64,000 bases of DNA from Liolophura sinensis (Eukaryota; Mollusca; Polyplacophora; Chitonida; Chitonidae), in assembly GCF_032854445.1 (NCBI RefSeq), contig NC_088306.1, positions 22,107,764 through 22,171,763 of the forward strand, written 5' to 3'. This document shows, piece by piece, positions 21,493 through 33,000 of the stretch; positions within the stretch are counted from its first letter, which is position 1, and each line of letters begins with the position of its first letter. The position numbers and the translations under genes are program-made. The notes under the pieces were generated by a model. That model made no database searches. It was not told the origin of the DNA and saw only the letters and a program-made list of their open reading frames with translations.

Positions 21493-22203
21493 TCAAGAAT
21501 TCAGCAGGAATCCCACTGAGGCGTGTGACTTGTTTCTGGCGACCGAATGGCGTGAACGTGGGCTCAGCATGACGTTACTGGTCGTGTACGTGCCGTCATT
21601 GTTCAACCGGGGGATGATGCCGTAACGTTGGTATAGGTCCTTTCTCGTACGCTCCATGTCAGTCATGTGAAAGATATGCTGTCGGATCATCGCCCAGCTC
21701 ATCGTCGCTTGGCTAGTCTGGTGCTCGAACTTCTTGTCTTCGATGTAGCGTTTGATGACGTTCCACCCTTTCTCAGACGCGTCTTGCAGTTTCTGACGCT
21801 GAACTTCCGCCTCGTTCCACGAAACGCTGGGCAGCTTTTGCGTCGGAGATCCATCCGCGCAGTCGCTGAGGAGGGATCGCGTGGAACTTCTTTGGACGAG
21901 GCGACTGGTGGATTTGGACCGTTTAGACGCCGCTAACGACCTCGGGGTGCTATGCACGGAGGGCGCGGGTAGGAAGACGGAATCGTCCCCGTTTGTAATG
22001 TCCATCACAGGCACTGTAGCCTGGTGACGTAAGCGAGACCATCTCTCTGAGGCACGGGTTTTGGGAGGCGGTGAGCGAGGCGAAGGGAACATCTCCTGCA
22101 TAACTTGTCGAAAATCACGACTTCCGGAGGAGAACCGGGTTGAGCCTTGAGAAGAACTCTCCAATTCTGAATCCAGTTCGTCTGCAAAACCACTGTCGCT
22201 CAT
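21493..22203 (-). CDS. Uncharacterised intron-less gene, 236 aa
   Basis: Complete frame with codon use and GC content well above the flanks. The ATG is the first in frame after a TAA at 22231-22233, with A at -3. Residues 1-125 are rich in Ser, Arg and Pro and look disordered and possibly phosphorylated (SPRSPPPK, SKRSKSTSR). Residues about 130-195 look helical with spaced Trp and Ile/Leu: SEKGWNVIKRYIEDKKFE, SWAMIRQHIFHM, RKDLYQRYGIIP. The tail is Ser/Arg-rich again. No signal peptide, membrane segment or zinc motif. I do not recognise the family, so no function is assigned. Likely cytoplasmic or nuclear. Confidence 0.75.
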   Translation of the reverse strand: MSDSGFADELDSELESSSQGSTRFSSGSRDFRQVMQEMFPSPRSPPPKTRASERWSRLRHQATVPVMDITNGDDSVFLPAPSVHSTPRSLAASKRSKSTSRLVQRSSTRSLLSDCADGSPTQKLPSVSWNEAEVQRQKLQDASEKGWNVIKRYIEDKKFEHQTSQATMSWAMIRQHIFHMTDMERTRKDLYQRYGIIPRLNNDGTYTTSNVMLSPRSRHSVARNKSHASVGFLLNS

Positions 22204-22411
22204 TGTTGAAGATTTGACGTGGAAAACTTTTTATAAGTACAGAGTCGGTGTATGATGCAAAACATATATATATATAACATGCAGTGTGTCCGAGTCAAAA
22301 CATTGACTCCTTCCATCAACGAACCTTAAACGCCTTCGTTATCCTTTTCGTCCATATATATAATGATGCACACATGCGACTGGTCCCCGACATACGCAGA
22401 ATGTACTCTGC
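22204..22411 (-). promoter_or_regulatory. Inferred 5' untranslated region of the 236-aa gene
   Basis: Stretch between the ATG and the expected transcription start about 30 bases below the TATA box at 22437-22444. A second TATA-like string (tataaaaag, 22227-22235) sits too close to the ATG to give a normal leader. Confidence 0.4.
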
Positions 22412-22436
22412 GTACTTCCAACTCTGGTAACCTCTC

Positions 22437-22444
22437 CTTTTATA
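22437..22444 (-). promoter_or_regulatory. TATA box of the 236-aa gene
   Basis: On the minus strand the string is TATAAAAG followed by gagagg, a near-ideal TATA element in a locally GC-richer setting. It would place transcription start near 22410, giving a leader of about 200 bases. Inferred from position and motif only. Confidence 0.5.
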
Positions 22445-23448
22445 TCCTGGTTTTACCACCAGGAGCGCTCTTTTGAAGCAAGAATATCTCAGTGTGTCTG
22501 ATGATCAAACTGGCCGTATATATTGGGGCGATCCTGTGACACTAGCTTGACCGCTCGGCTGGCCACTTCTGCAGGTCGCCTTATCTTATATATTCATATC
22601 AAGAACTGCGGACACTGAATAAAAGCCTTATTACTGGACGTCTCTGAATAGAGACACGCAGTGACATTACATTTCCAGGTGGGCTTTCTGAAGACGGTTT
22701 TGTGTGTAGCTGTTGTTATCAGTACATGTTACAGTCACTACTCACGCCTGTCTTTGTAATCACTGAGCCATGGCCAAATATTCACTCTCTTTGTCACACA
22801 ACCGGGCAGAATTTACAGGTACATATTGCCACGTTTATATACCTTGGCTTATAGCAATGCCATGGCATAACGTTAAGAAAGAGAAATTGATCTACTCTTT
22901 TTAATCGGTCGCTCTAACTATTGTTCTCACGTTTCATGACTTCACAATATGTAACCCACTATGACAATTGCAAACAAACTTAACTCTGGATAGAAAACAA
23001 AGTTCGTCATGTACATATATACCCTCGCATGATTTGATAATTTGAAGAAGACAGCATGCATTTGGCATTTTTCATTTAACTAACCCTGTCAATGCCACAA
23101 GTATTGAGCATTTTTTCGATTTTTTCGAGCCTTAATTTTTAAATTGAAACCAATTGAATAAATAAATATACCCCGAGTATACTTTTTCTTCAGTCGACGG
23201 TCAGCAGTTTAGTTGTCTTCTCTAATGACGAAAAAACGCCTGTTAACTACTAATCTGTAATACAAGTGTGTTTCCACGAAGCGTAGACACAGGTACTGAA
23301 TGTTTAGCGAAGAGCGTCCGTAGGTTCCGCTTTGTATTTAACCACGAAACATGACTCAAATACATAATATAGAGCGTGGAATTCCTGCGAGTAGACCATT
23401 TTAGCTAAAGTGTGACTGCTACAACAACACTGCTGTGAATAAAGTGTA

Positions 23449-23540
23449 CAAATACAACTATATATTGTTACAAATACAACTATACATTGTTACAAATACA
23501 ACTATATACATTGTTACCAATACAACTACACATTGTCATA
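23449..23540. repeat. Small tandem array, about 23-bp unit, four copies
   Basis: Four copies of acaaatacaactatatattg-like units. Confidence 0.85.
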
Positions 23541-25083
23541 AGTAAACTGTAAATGGTCCATCTTAATTTTTTGAACAAAAATTGTTCAACAACAACAGTC
23601 CTCAAAAAATTAAACGGTTCAACTAAATTGTTGCTTATAGGCCTACGAAGTGTAAATGATCCAGCTAAAGTGTTGTCCGAAATAAATTGTTTATGATTCA
23701 GTTACAATGTCTGCAATTAAAGTATAAAAGACCAAACTTCATTATATTGTGGGTAAAGAGCTCATCTGAGTACATATTATCGCGACAACAATTCTTCAAG
23801 CGTTCTTGACCAAAGTGTTCAGCCGGCCCTTCCCCGTGCAATGAAGCATGCCTCTGTTTATATATTTCCACATCCCTGTGTGGTTGCGGCCTTGAGACTT
23901 GCAATAGTACCCGGTGGAATGGTAACCCCTCAGCACGGCTGTGTGTATATATCTATGTACGCGTATACACACACACAAGGGAAGACGAGCCACCCAAAGA
24001 TAACCCTAGCCGACCCCGTGCCTTGTTTTCAGCCAACTGCATACGTTAGGATATGCATTTGTTCCTAAGTGCATTTTACTGTAAGCTTGGCCTGAGTGTA
24101 AACCCCATATTAATGCACGCTGGACCTAAGAGCTCACTTCACCCTCATACTCCCTAAAAGAATAATAGAATAAGCCTAGCAAAAACGTACAAGCCTAAGA
24201 CAGGTATATATCGGTACCTGTATAAGGTTTAAACATATGCAGACAGCTGCACTCCATCTGCTACAGCGATTATGTATTTATCTGATTTGGGTTTTGCCAT
24301 ACTAAGAGAACACTACCGTTATATATACCATGAGATATGAGATTGCAACAAATTTTAGATATCATATATAACGCTATAGCTCTTGAACATAGCCCATAAA
24401 CTTAAGACTCTGCGTCGACACGACGCCTGTGCTTTTGAATTAATTGTTATAGTCTGATGTATCTATTCAGGCCCATATATATACTGTCGGTAAATGCATT
24501 CGGAGTATCAGGGAACAGGGATGGGGATGGGTGAGGGGTAAGGGATAAAACCATTGTATGCTACAACAGTTTCTTACATGGCTTTATAGTCAGTGTACAG
24601 CAAGAGCGGGATATATACCTGCATATATAGGTCTCCGAGTGAATCTTTCTACGACAATGTTTGCATTTACACGTGAGTACGAAATAGACATCATAAAGAA
24701 ACAATCAGCTCTGGATGGATTTGAACTGCCGACCTCTGTGATAAGACAATTAATGCACTCGCATGCATGCGTGATTATACGGTGCTGTATTAAAAGTGTT
24801 ATGCACTGAGATGAACTAAAACACTCTTTCTTTCCTCAAAATCACTTAGGCATTTATCAAGCATATAACATTTCACTTTATATTGGCTTTGTTCGGTCAC
24901 ACATTCTTACTTTGTATATTCCTAGTTAAATATAGCAAATGTGAAAGTTGCACATTTACGTATTGTTTTCAATTTCATTTTGTTTATGTATGTGCAATGC
25001 AGTGTGGATCTTGAGAAAATGCCTGAATTATAATTTAGATAGATTTGGATTGTGGATAATTGGAGATTTCTATATTGATTTCT

Positions 25084-25102
25084 ATATATATATATATATA
25101 TA
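25084..25102. repeat. (TA)n microsatellite
   Basis: About nine TA units (tatatatatatatatata). Confidence 0.9.
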
Positions 25103-25938
25103 GATGGACTCTGTTTTCATGAATTAAGTGAGTTTTGATCAATGATTTATAGACCCTATACACACTACTAATTATATAGGTCTATTAGGCCTACGGAGTT
25201 GTTAGTCTTCGCACAATGACATATACGCCTACGTGATTACATTTCTAATGTGAAATCACAGCTTCACCTCAAGATGGGTAGACTCCGAGACGCGACCTCA
25301 TTGCATGGAATCTCAGCAATGAGTGTATGTTGTGTGTATCGGGCCGGCTAGTATCGAACTTTTATTTTTCTTTTGTTTTTCTGTTTTGACAAACTGGGAT
25401 TAAAGTTCTGAAACTGTTCAGTGAGACCTATAGCTATACTACTATCATCTTACCTACATACTGGTTTATAGGTCTAGCCTACATCTCGAGCTATAACTAC
25501 GTGATTTCAGTCACGTAAACGTATACACTCTAATCATGACGTACGTCGGGCTTTTTAAAACCGTGTATAGCATACCAGGTACATGCATCTCAGAGCTCTC
25601 AGTCATTCAATCAATCCATAAATCACTCTACTGACCCATCGATCAATCAATCAATCAAACCGGGGATATAAACACATCCCAGTTCAAACGATTCGTTTGT
25701 ATTGATTAGGCCTATGCATATATCAGATGATTGTAGAAATGGTAGACGTAGACCTATGTATATAGGCTTTATATAGATGTTTAAATCTTTCTCTTTATTC
25801 ACTGTTGTACCTGCATGGCAATGTAACACCCACCATCATACTATCACCACCAACGCTGCCCATCCACCCCTACCTCTCATACCTTATCCTCCTCTATAAT
25901 GTGCATGGGACGTACATACCGCTTTAAACCAAGAATCC

Positions 25939-26152
25939 GCTGTGAGTTCAAGTCCACCTCATGCTGGCTTTCTCTCCTGTCGTACCTAATTGCGAATTGG
26001 TCTGTGAGCATCCTGCGGATGGTCGTGGGTTTTCTCCGGGCTTTAATTGTCCGGCTTCCTTCCACCATAATGCTGGCTGTCATCGTATAAGTGGGATATT
26101 CTTGAGTACTGGTATGGCGTAAAACGCCCAATCAAATAAATAAATAAATTAG
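25939..26152 (+). mobile_element. SINE-A copy
   Basis: gtgagttcaagtccacctca (box B), atgctggctttctctcctgt, gcggatggtcgtgggttttc, ttcttgagtact, tail (aaat)n. Contains a few small insertions. Confidence 0.85.
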
Positions 26153-26161
26153 ATCGATAAT

Positions 26162-26311
26162 CTATAGTCATCCCTTTCGTACTTAATTGGAAAGGCCTGT
26201 CAGCAACGTGGTCGTGGGTTTCCCCGGGCATCCTCTCACCATAATCGAATAATGAAATATTCTTCAGCACCGGTACTGCGTAAAGCATCAATCAAATAAA
26301 TAAATAAATTA
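26162..26311 (+). mobile_element. SINE-A copy in tandem with the previous one
   Basis: Second, head-truncated copy directly following: cgtggtcgtgggtttccccg, gaaatattcttcagcacc, aatcaaataaataaat. The pair lies about 550 bases upstream of the LRCH start codon. Confidence 0.82.
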
Positions 26312-26853
26312 AACTAATAATCTGTAGTACCGGTACCAGTAAGTTTACCCGAACACATACCGGTTTAGACCTACATAATGAATTCTTAAAATAACAAGAT
26401 TTGAGTCATTCAAACTCTTGCACTTGACAATGCTCGTGCCTTGTGTCTGTTCCAGACGTCAAAAGTTGAAACACGTAAGCTGACACGCGAGCCTTGGACA
26501 AAGGAATTATTCTCCATTATCAGGACAAAAGTGCAAGCAACTGCTCTAAGAATACTCGATCATGTTAACATTGGTTACACGGCATCCAGGCATCGTCCGC
26601 ATCCCATTGCCGAGGCTCTGGGCGGTCAAGTCATTCTGATAATTATTCGAAATAAAATTTTCATGAAATTCTGTAAAATAAATTGTATATATTTGGTGTA
26701 TTAAAATAAAATGACCGTAACCTATGCAGAATTGAGAAAAACACAGCAACATTGTTCGACGCGATATTTAAAAAAAAAAAAAAAGATATCGAACGTTTGT
26801 TCCATCCCACTAGAGCCTCAGTTGTTAGAGCATGCGTACAACAGCCATTAGAA

Positions 26854-26859
26854 ATGTGA
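26854..26859 (+). promoter_or_regulatory. Minimal AUG-stop just before the LRCH start
   Basis: The bases atgtga form a start codon followed at once by a stop, two bases before the chosen LRCH ATG (26862) and in another frame. If it lies in the mRNA, such an element can stall or divert ribosomes. Whether it is transcribed is not known. Confidence 0.35.
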
Positions 26860-26861
26860 AA

Positions 26862-27030
26862 ATGGCGACTAGTTATGCGGGAGGGCAAAGCCCTACCACA
26901 TTTTCAAAGACTTTAGAACGTGTTTTTGAGGATGCTCAGCATACGGGCGAAGTGATATTAAGCGGACGGAAGCTAAAGGAATATCCTAATATATGTAGCA
27001 AGTTTGATTTGGTGGACACAATCGTGTCAG
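26862..27030 (+). CDS. LRCH: LRCH exon 1 (start codon)
   Basis: Fifty-six codons, MATSYAGGQSPTTFSKTLE to DLVDTIVS, plus one base; donor gtacgt. SGRKL matches the family cap region. The chosen ATG has A at -3 and G at +4; an in-frame ATG ten codons upstream (26832) has a poorer context and cannot be excluded. Confidence 0.88.
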
Positions 27031-30000
27031 GTACGTAGGATTTCTTCTGTTTTCGTTCACCCGATACCATCCTATTTCCGTTCAGCCAGTCGATGTTGAC
27101 AGATGTTGGAAAAATTCCTTTCATGCAGAATTCAGTATTGTTCCAGTCGACATTGTCTTTGGTTTCGTCAGATTTGATTTCCAACTGCAAAAATACTTTT
27201 TTGAATATCTCACCAGACGTTATCTTGATCTATTTTAACCGTGCCGAAATAGGATAGTGTCCCCGGCTTGAGAACACGCTGTCAGTTTAACGCAGGAACT
27301 TGTGGTATGTCTGTTTTAACACAGGGAAGGTTGTACTGTAGTGTAGTCTGTAGATTTATATACCAGAGAGGAAGCCCCCACCCCACCTCTCCTCACTTAA
27401 ATTATGATTTAACACTGTAGTCTGTAGACCTTATTTATTGGCCACAGGCATGGGAATTATTATTACACATTAGGAGAAGTTTACATACAGTGAAGACAAC
27501 GTTCCCTTTTAATAGTTAAATTTTAACCATGATGAGTCACTCAGTGTATAGTAACACTTGACATCCTTTTTGAAATAAAAGTCCATTCCTGCGTATTAAA
27601 CATGCTGATAGTATTCGTGGCGTGTTGTTATAAACTATACTAAACTTCTGTCCATTTTGAATGTTTACAGTTTCATTGCATTGTTGCTTGTCAATGACAG
27701 TTGACATGTGCATTGTAAGGCAGTTAAGCTCTGTGTAGGCCCAATAGCTTTGATCGTCAACAGCTGGCCACATGCTTCCTATCGCTTTTAAATACGGAGC
27801 ACAGTGAGACCGTACAACAATTGCTGCTAACATATGATCAATTGTAAGTAGGCCTATATAAGTGGTATATTTCAATTTAGCAAGAAACATTTGAAATTTT
27901 TTCATTATATAGGGCCAATAGATTTAATTTAACGTATGTATTAATAGAAGGAAACTCAGATACTGACAGAATATGGACAGATGATAAAACATTTACCACG
28001 TAGCACTTTTACAGAGCTTTGGTATACCTCTCGTTGAACTTTTACTCAATTGAAGTACATACAAATTTCAATTTAATAAATTTACTGTAATTCTTCATCC
28101 TTTTCACATGTTTTAAGGTGTGTTTATTCAAGCATATTCTGAGAACATTATTTTGCTTAGACTGGTAAAATTATACTTTTTTTGGTGACGTCCTGAAATT
28201 TGTCAACCCAACCAATGTAGTTTTGTCTCTCAAAGCAAATTAAAATGGTGCATACTGTACATCTCAATGGAATTTGCTCTTTGGAACATATGAAAAGGTT
28301 GATGGATTACATGTAGGGTAACGGACGTTCTGTAAATAAAGCAAACGCTCTGTACATTTAGGGAAACAGAAAGCAGGTTAGAGGCGTTTCTGCAGCGTTT
28401 GATGACTAGGAGCATTAATACAACCAAAGTACTGTTGCCATGGTTGAACATGGGAAAACTTATCCATGTGCATAGATATTCAAGCCACAGTTAAATCATG
28501 GCTGAAACATCTAATCTCGCAGAATTTTTGCTTATTGATTTGGCACTAAGTATACGAAAGGAAATCTGGGAGTAGTGGGTTATCAATCAAATCTACTGTT
28601 ACTGAGTGAAGTTTCATGTTTTGGTGTCTTCTGCTTAGTGTTCCAGTGAGGCAGCAGTGTTTACTCTGTCAGAACTGGGACTGGTGTTCTACAAGGAGAC
28701 ACAATCTTCATATGATTGACCACTGACTTGCATACACTAAACAAATGAACCTTGGTACTGTTGCACTCCAGAAGTGACATGTGAATGTAAACTATCCTAA
28801 ATGAACATAAATTTTATCTCTAGTTTGCCCATTTTTCCTGATTCTGGGAGCCCTATTGATTTTAGAAAGATGTCTTGAGGATTGCTGGGAACATGATATG
28901 ATATTCTGCTGAAAAATTGTAAGTTTCAGCAACAAAAATAATATTTTGTGCCATTTATTTGCCTCTAAAAATGCATTTTTGTTGCCGAAAGATAGGTGAT
29001 TTAGGGTATGTGTACATGTACTGCTATGCAGCTGCCAGGGTATTATTTTTTTCTCATAACATGTCAAAATATTTTGAATGCAGCAGAAAAACAAGGCCAA
29101 CATGTACATTAAGATGAAGTCAAAATGTATTTAACCAGGTCTGATTGGGTGTTGTATTGACACAGGCCAGACTCTAATAGACATACAGCCAGTGTTGGAG
29201 GTCTGGTGTGTGTGTGCTATGTAAATTAAGTTATGAACTACATGTATGTTTTTTTATCATGTTAGGCATTGTTAGATCTCTGTGTGCACAGTGCATGCAT
29301 TTCCGTTGTGCAAATACACAGGTCATTGCCTACAGGCCACCTCTTGACATGTTTGACAGTGCACAGCCATCCTAATGAAGTTCTTTGTTGTTGTTGTTGT
29401 TGTTTTTATCATTTTTTACATTGGTTCGGCATTCCATGCCATTCATTTCAATACTTGCATGTATGTGTAATAACCTGGGACGTTCTCAGTAATAACACAT
29501 TAGCTGTAAAATTTTAAAAGTGCTGAATTGATGCTGATTGGCCACATGAGTAAACCTACACTGTATACTTACATTTTTATAATAATGTACATGTACCCTT
29601 AATTTTATGTACCCTTAAGTCATAGTTTAAATATATGTCAATATTAATACCATGTCACCCATGGAGCTCCTCCACTGGTAATAAAAAATTGATATTTTTA
29701 CATACTTTAAAGGCTTGCCTGCAGATACTGCATAAGTATCACATTAAATTTATTTCTTAAAGGGAAAGAACTTTTTTAAAGTACTCCATAGCAGACAGTC
29801 TGTTAAGACCTAAACAGTAAGAAATTGTTTTATTTGTATTTATTTCATATATCTTTTTAGTTTATTTTATTTTTTGCGATTTCCACTACATGAAATACAA
29901 ATAGTACCATGGACGTGAATGTTATTTGTCCATGAATTATGACTAATAGTATTGCGTATTAAAGGCATTTGAAACAAAAAAAGGTCCTGTGCCACTCAAG

Positions 30001-33000
30001 TCAATCAATTAAGTTACTTGTAGAATTCATACCATTAGAGTCAAATGGCTTTTTTTTTTTTAAATTACAAAAATTCATTTTCTGGTATAGTTTTGACTGG
30101 TCTGCTTGAGGAGAACTTTGTATAATGATTTTGTTATCCTGTGAGATTGACTTATTAGTATGAGGCCACACATTGTCATTGTTGTTGCTTTTACAGTTCC
30201 TCTCTGGCAGACCCGCATTAGGCATGCTGTTGGCAATGGTCTAACATTAAAGTTTAAGTGTTGTGCAAACTTGTCGATGTGCACTTGTTGATCCACAGTT
30301 GTGCATTATATATCAGCGGTTGGCTGAATGTTAGAATTTTGGAAACCTCCGTTCCGGGAAAGAATTATGAAGCTAACAAAGGTTTCCGATTTCATAGTTA
30401 CTCTTCGATATATGGAGGGAAAAACATCGCCCTGCAATCGGAAGCGTTGCTCAGTGAATACGATACGATGAGCCATTGAAAGTATGTACAGTATTGTTTG
30501 GCAGAAAAGGATAGCAAATGGAATAAAGTGCACCACGCGATATAAACTGCTAACTAGGTGTCTGATTTATAATCTGATTTTGGAGACAAAACTACATTGG
30601 GTGGATTCGCCAATGTAATGGTATCACGAAAAGTATACTTTCATTTCCTCTGCGGTCGTAAGTGGGAAGGTCTGTCAGCAACCTGCAGATAGATGTGGGT
30701 TTCGCAAGGGCTCTACCCGGTTTCCTCCCACCATGAAGCTGGCCGTCGTTGTAGAATTGAAATATTGTTGAGTGCGGTGTAAAACATCAACAAGATCAAA
30801 GGAATCACTTTCAGACCCACATAAAGGCGTTAATATTATACATTTGATGTCAGCATTTTTTTGGATAAAAAATTAATCACCCTTTACAAATTACTTTTAC
30901 ATGGCCCTGTAATAGTGTGAATGAATCACTCAGAGTCAAGTAAAGTGTGTCGTTTGAAAAATGCTACACTTCAGGTGAAATAGAGTAAGAAAAAAAAACA
31001 AAAAAAACAAAAGTGATCCATGGTGTTTTGAGCTTCAGCAACCTGTATTCAGAAAGGGAAAAACAATATTTGCAGAGAAATGTTCTGACAGACCTTTTAA
31101 CACATGACCTGTACTTGTAAGTTGCTCGTTACATTTAACAGGTTAAGACATTAGATATTTGTTGTATTGAAGAAGATTTTACAGCAACCTTTCACAGAGT
31201 ACATAAATTTTGTGCATAGTGCATCTGATTTGCCACTCAGCTATGATTATGTGCATCCCTTTAAACCCTTGCTACACTGTTTCCTTAGGGCATTAAGCTA
31301 TCTACTACTGCTGCTGAAGGGATCGATCAATTACATGATCATGATAGTACTACATGTACTTCACCCATGCTCACCCTAGACAGATGGCATATTCCTGACA
31401 TGGGATAGGAACTAATTACTATAACGAAGTGCTGTCTGTAATGGCAAGTGTAGCCCTGGGACCTACAATGTACATGTACAGTATATGATTGTTTTCACTC
31501 TGCAAAATTATACATATAGGTCATTGGGTTAAAATCCTGTCTAATGGATTGAGTCAGTTAGGATAGTCAGTGATATGTTTAGCTTTGTTCGTTTGGTCCA
31601 AATTGGTGGTTCATTACAAGTATTACAAAGCACCCTGTATATTATATAGACTTATTTATAGACTTTAATCCAAAAACTCTGGATAGGCCTGCCATACCAA
31701 CATGGGATACCGCCTGATGGCTTGGGTAGTTCTCGTCTGAGTGCTGTGTGTTTGGAGAAGGGTTAATTTAAAAAAAAAAAGAAAAGAAAATAGAGGTTTA
31801 TGACAAAAACAATTGCCTGGAGTTTATTAACATGCTGGTGAAACTGACAGTAACAGTGATAAAAGTTAAAGTTACTTGGTTGAAAGAGACTGACTGTCCC
31901 AGAGATTTTGGATCAAAAATTGTTCAACACATATCGAATCAAATGTTTGCTGTTACATGTATTTTAGAATATCTGAAATAATAATCTTCCAAAAATATCA
32001 TTTGCATATGTGCAGGTATTACTGTACGAATTGTGTGATGAAGTTCCTAAAATTCCCTGTATAACTTTTTCAGACTTTCAAACTAGCTTATGTCATACCC
32101 CGAGTGTCGCCGCCAGCTTTGGCATCAGTGCTGAATAACCGGGAAAGCAATTATAAAGCAAATGTTATTGGTGGTACTGGAATCTTAAAATGTAGTGCAT
32201 GTGTTGAACTTAACGTTTTGCACATTAATTAGTATAAATTACAAAAATTCACAACTTAGATTTTATGTTACATGTATGGTAAATGTTGCGGGTATTTTTC
32301 AAGAATCGTAGTAGTTGAAACCCACATTGTGAGTAGTGTGGCAGGAAATTGCAGTTGTTGAAGCCCAGGCAGACATTGAAACTTCACTGTGAGGAGTATG
32401 GTAGTGCAGCTGAAAATTGCAGTCGTTGGTCAGGAAAAAGAAAAAAAAAAAAGAAAAAAAGATGGGGAAAAGGGAATTTAATCCAGCCCCGTTAATGGAA
32501 AAGTGATATTTTGGATTTACCTATCAGACTATGCCAGTCGGCATACTGTCAAGGGTATGACTAATAAAGGTGGTATGGATTGTTTTCATCACACCGCAAT
32601 TTTAGAGCAGTCAGGAAATTTGAAATGAAAGTAAAACTTTTTTTAAGACTTTTTGTGTGAATAAAAAAAGGATATGTGAAGGGGGGCATATTTCTGTTTC
32701 ACCATCCATGACATGGTGAAGTTTAAGTACCTTAAAGCCTTTGACATGTTAGCTGCTAGTGTGCTCATTATTTGCTCATTCTGGCACGAAGTCAAGTGCC
32801 TGGCTTTGACAATGTCCTATGTTCACTCCAATTTTGTGGTCAGGATATACATGTATATGTATGGTTCAACATACATGTACAGGCTGATGTGTAGGTTATA
32901 TTTTTAATACACCCATGTTCTGACCAATGTCAATGTCTGGCAAACACTCTGATAGTGTGAGTTTATAAATGATCAGCTGGGGGGGGGGGGGGGGGGGAAG

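Larger units (their letters stand above)
22450..25930. other. Intergenic, nothing supported apart from simple repeats
   Basis: AT-rich, no credible coding frame. Holds a small tandem array at 23449-23540 and a (TA)n tract near 25084-25102. Confidence 0.45.

Noticed and set aside
27537-27905. 122-codon open frame in LRCH intron 1
   Set aside because: No family likeness, low-complexity AT-rich codons.
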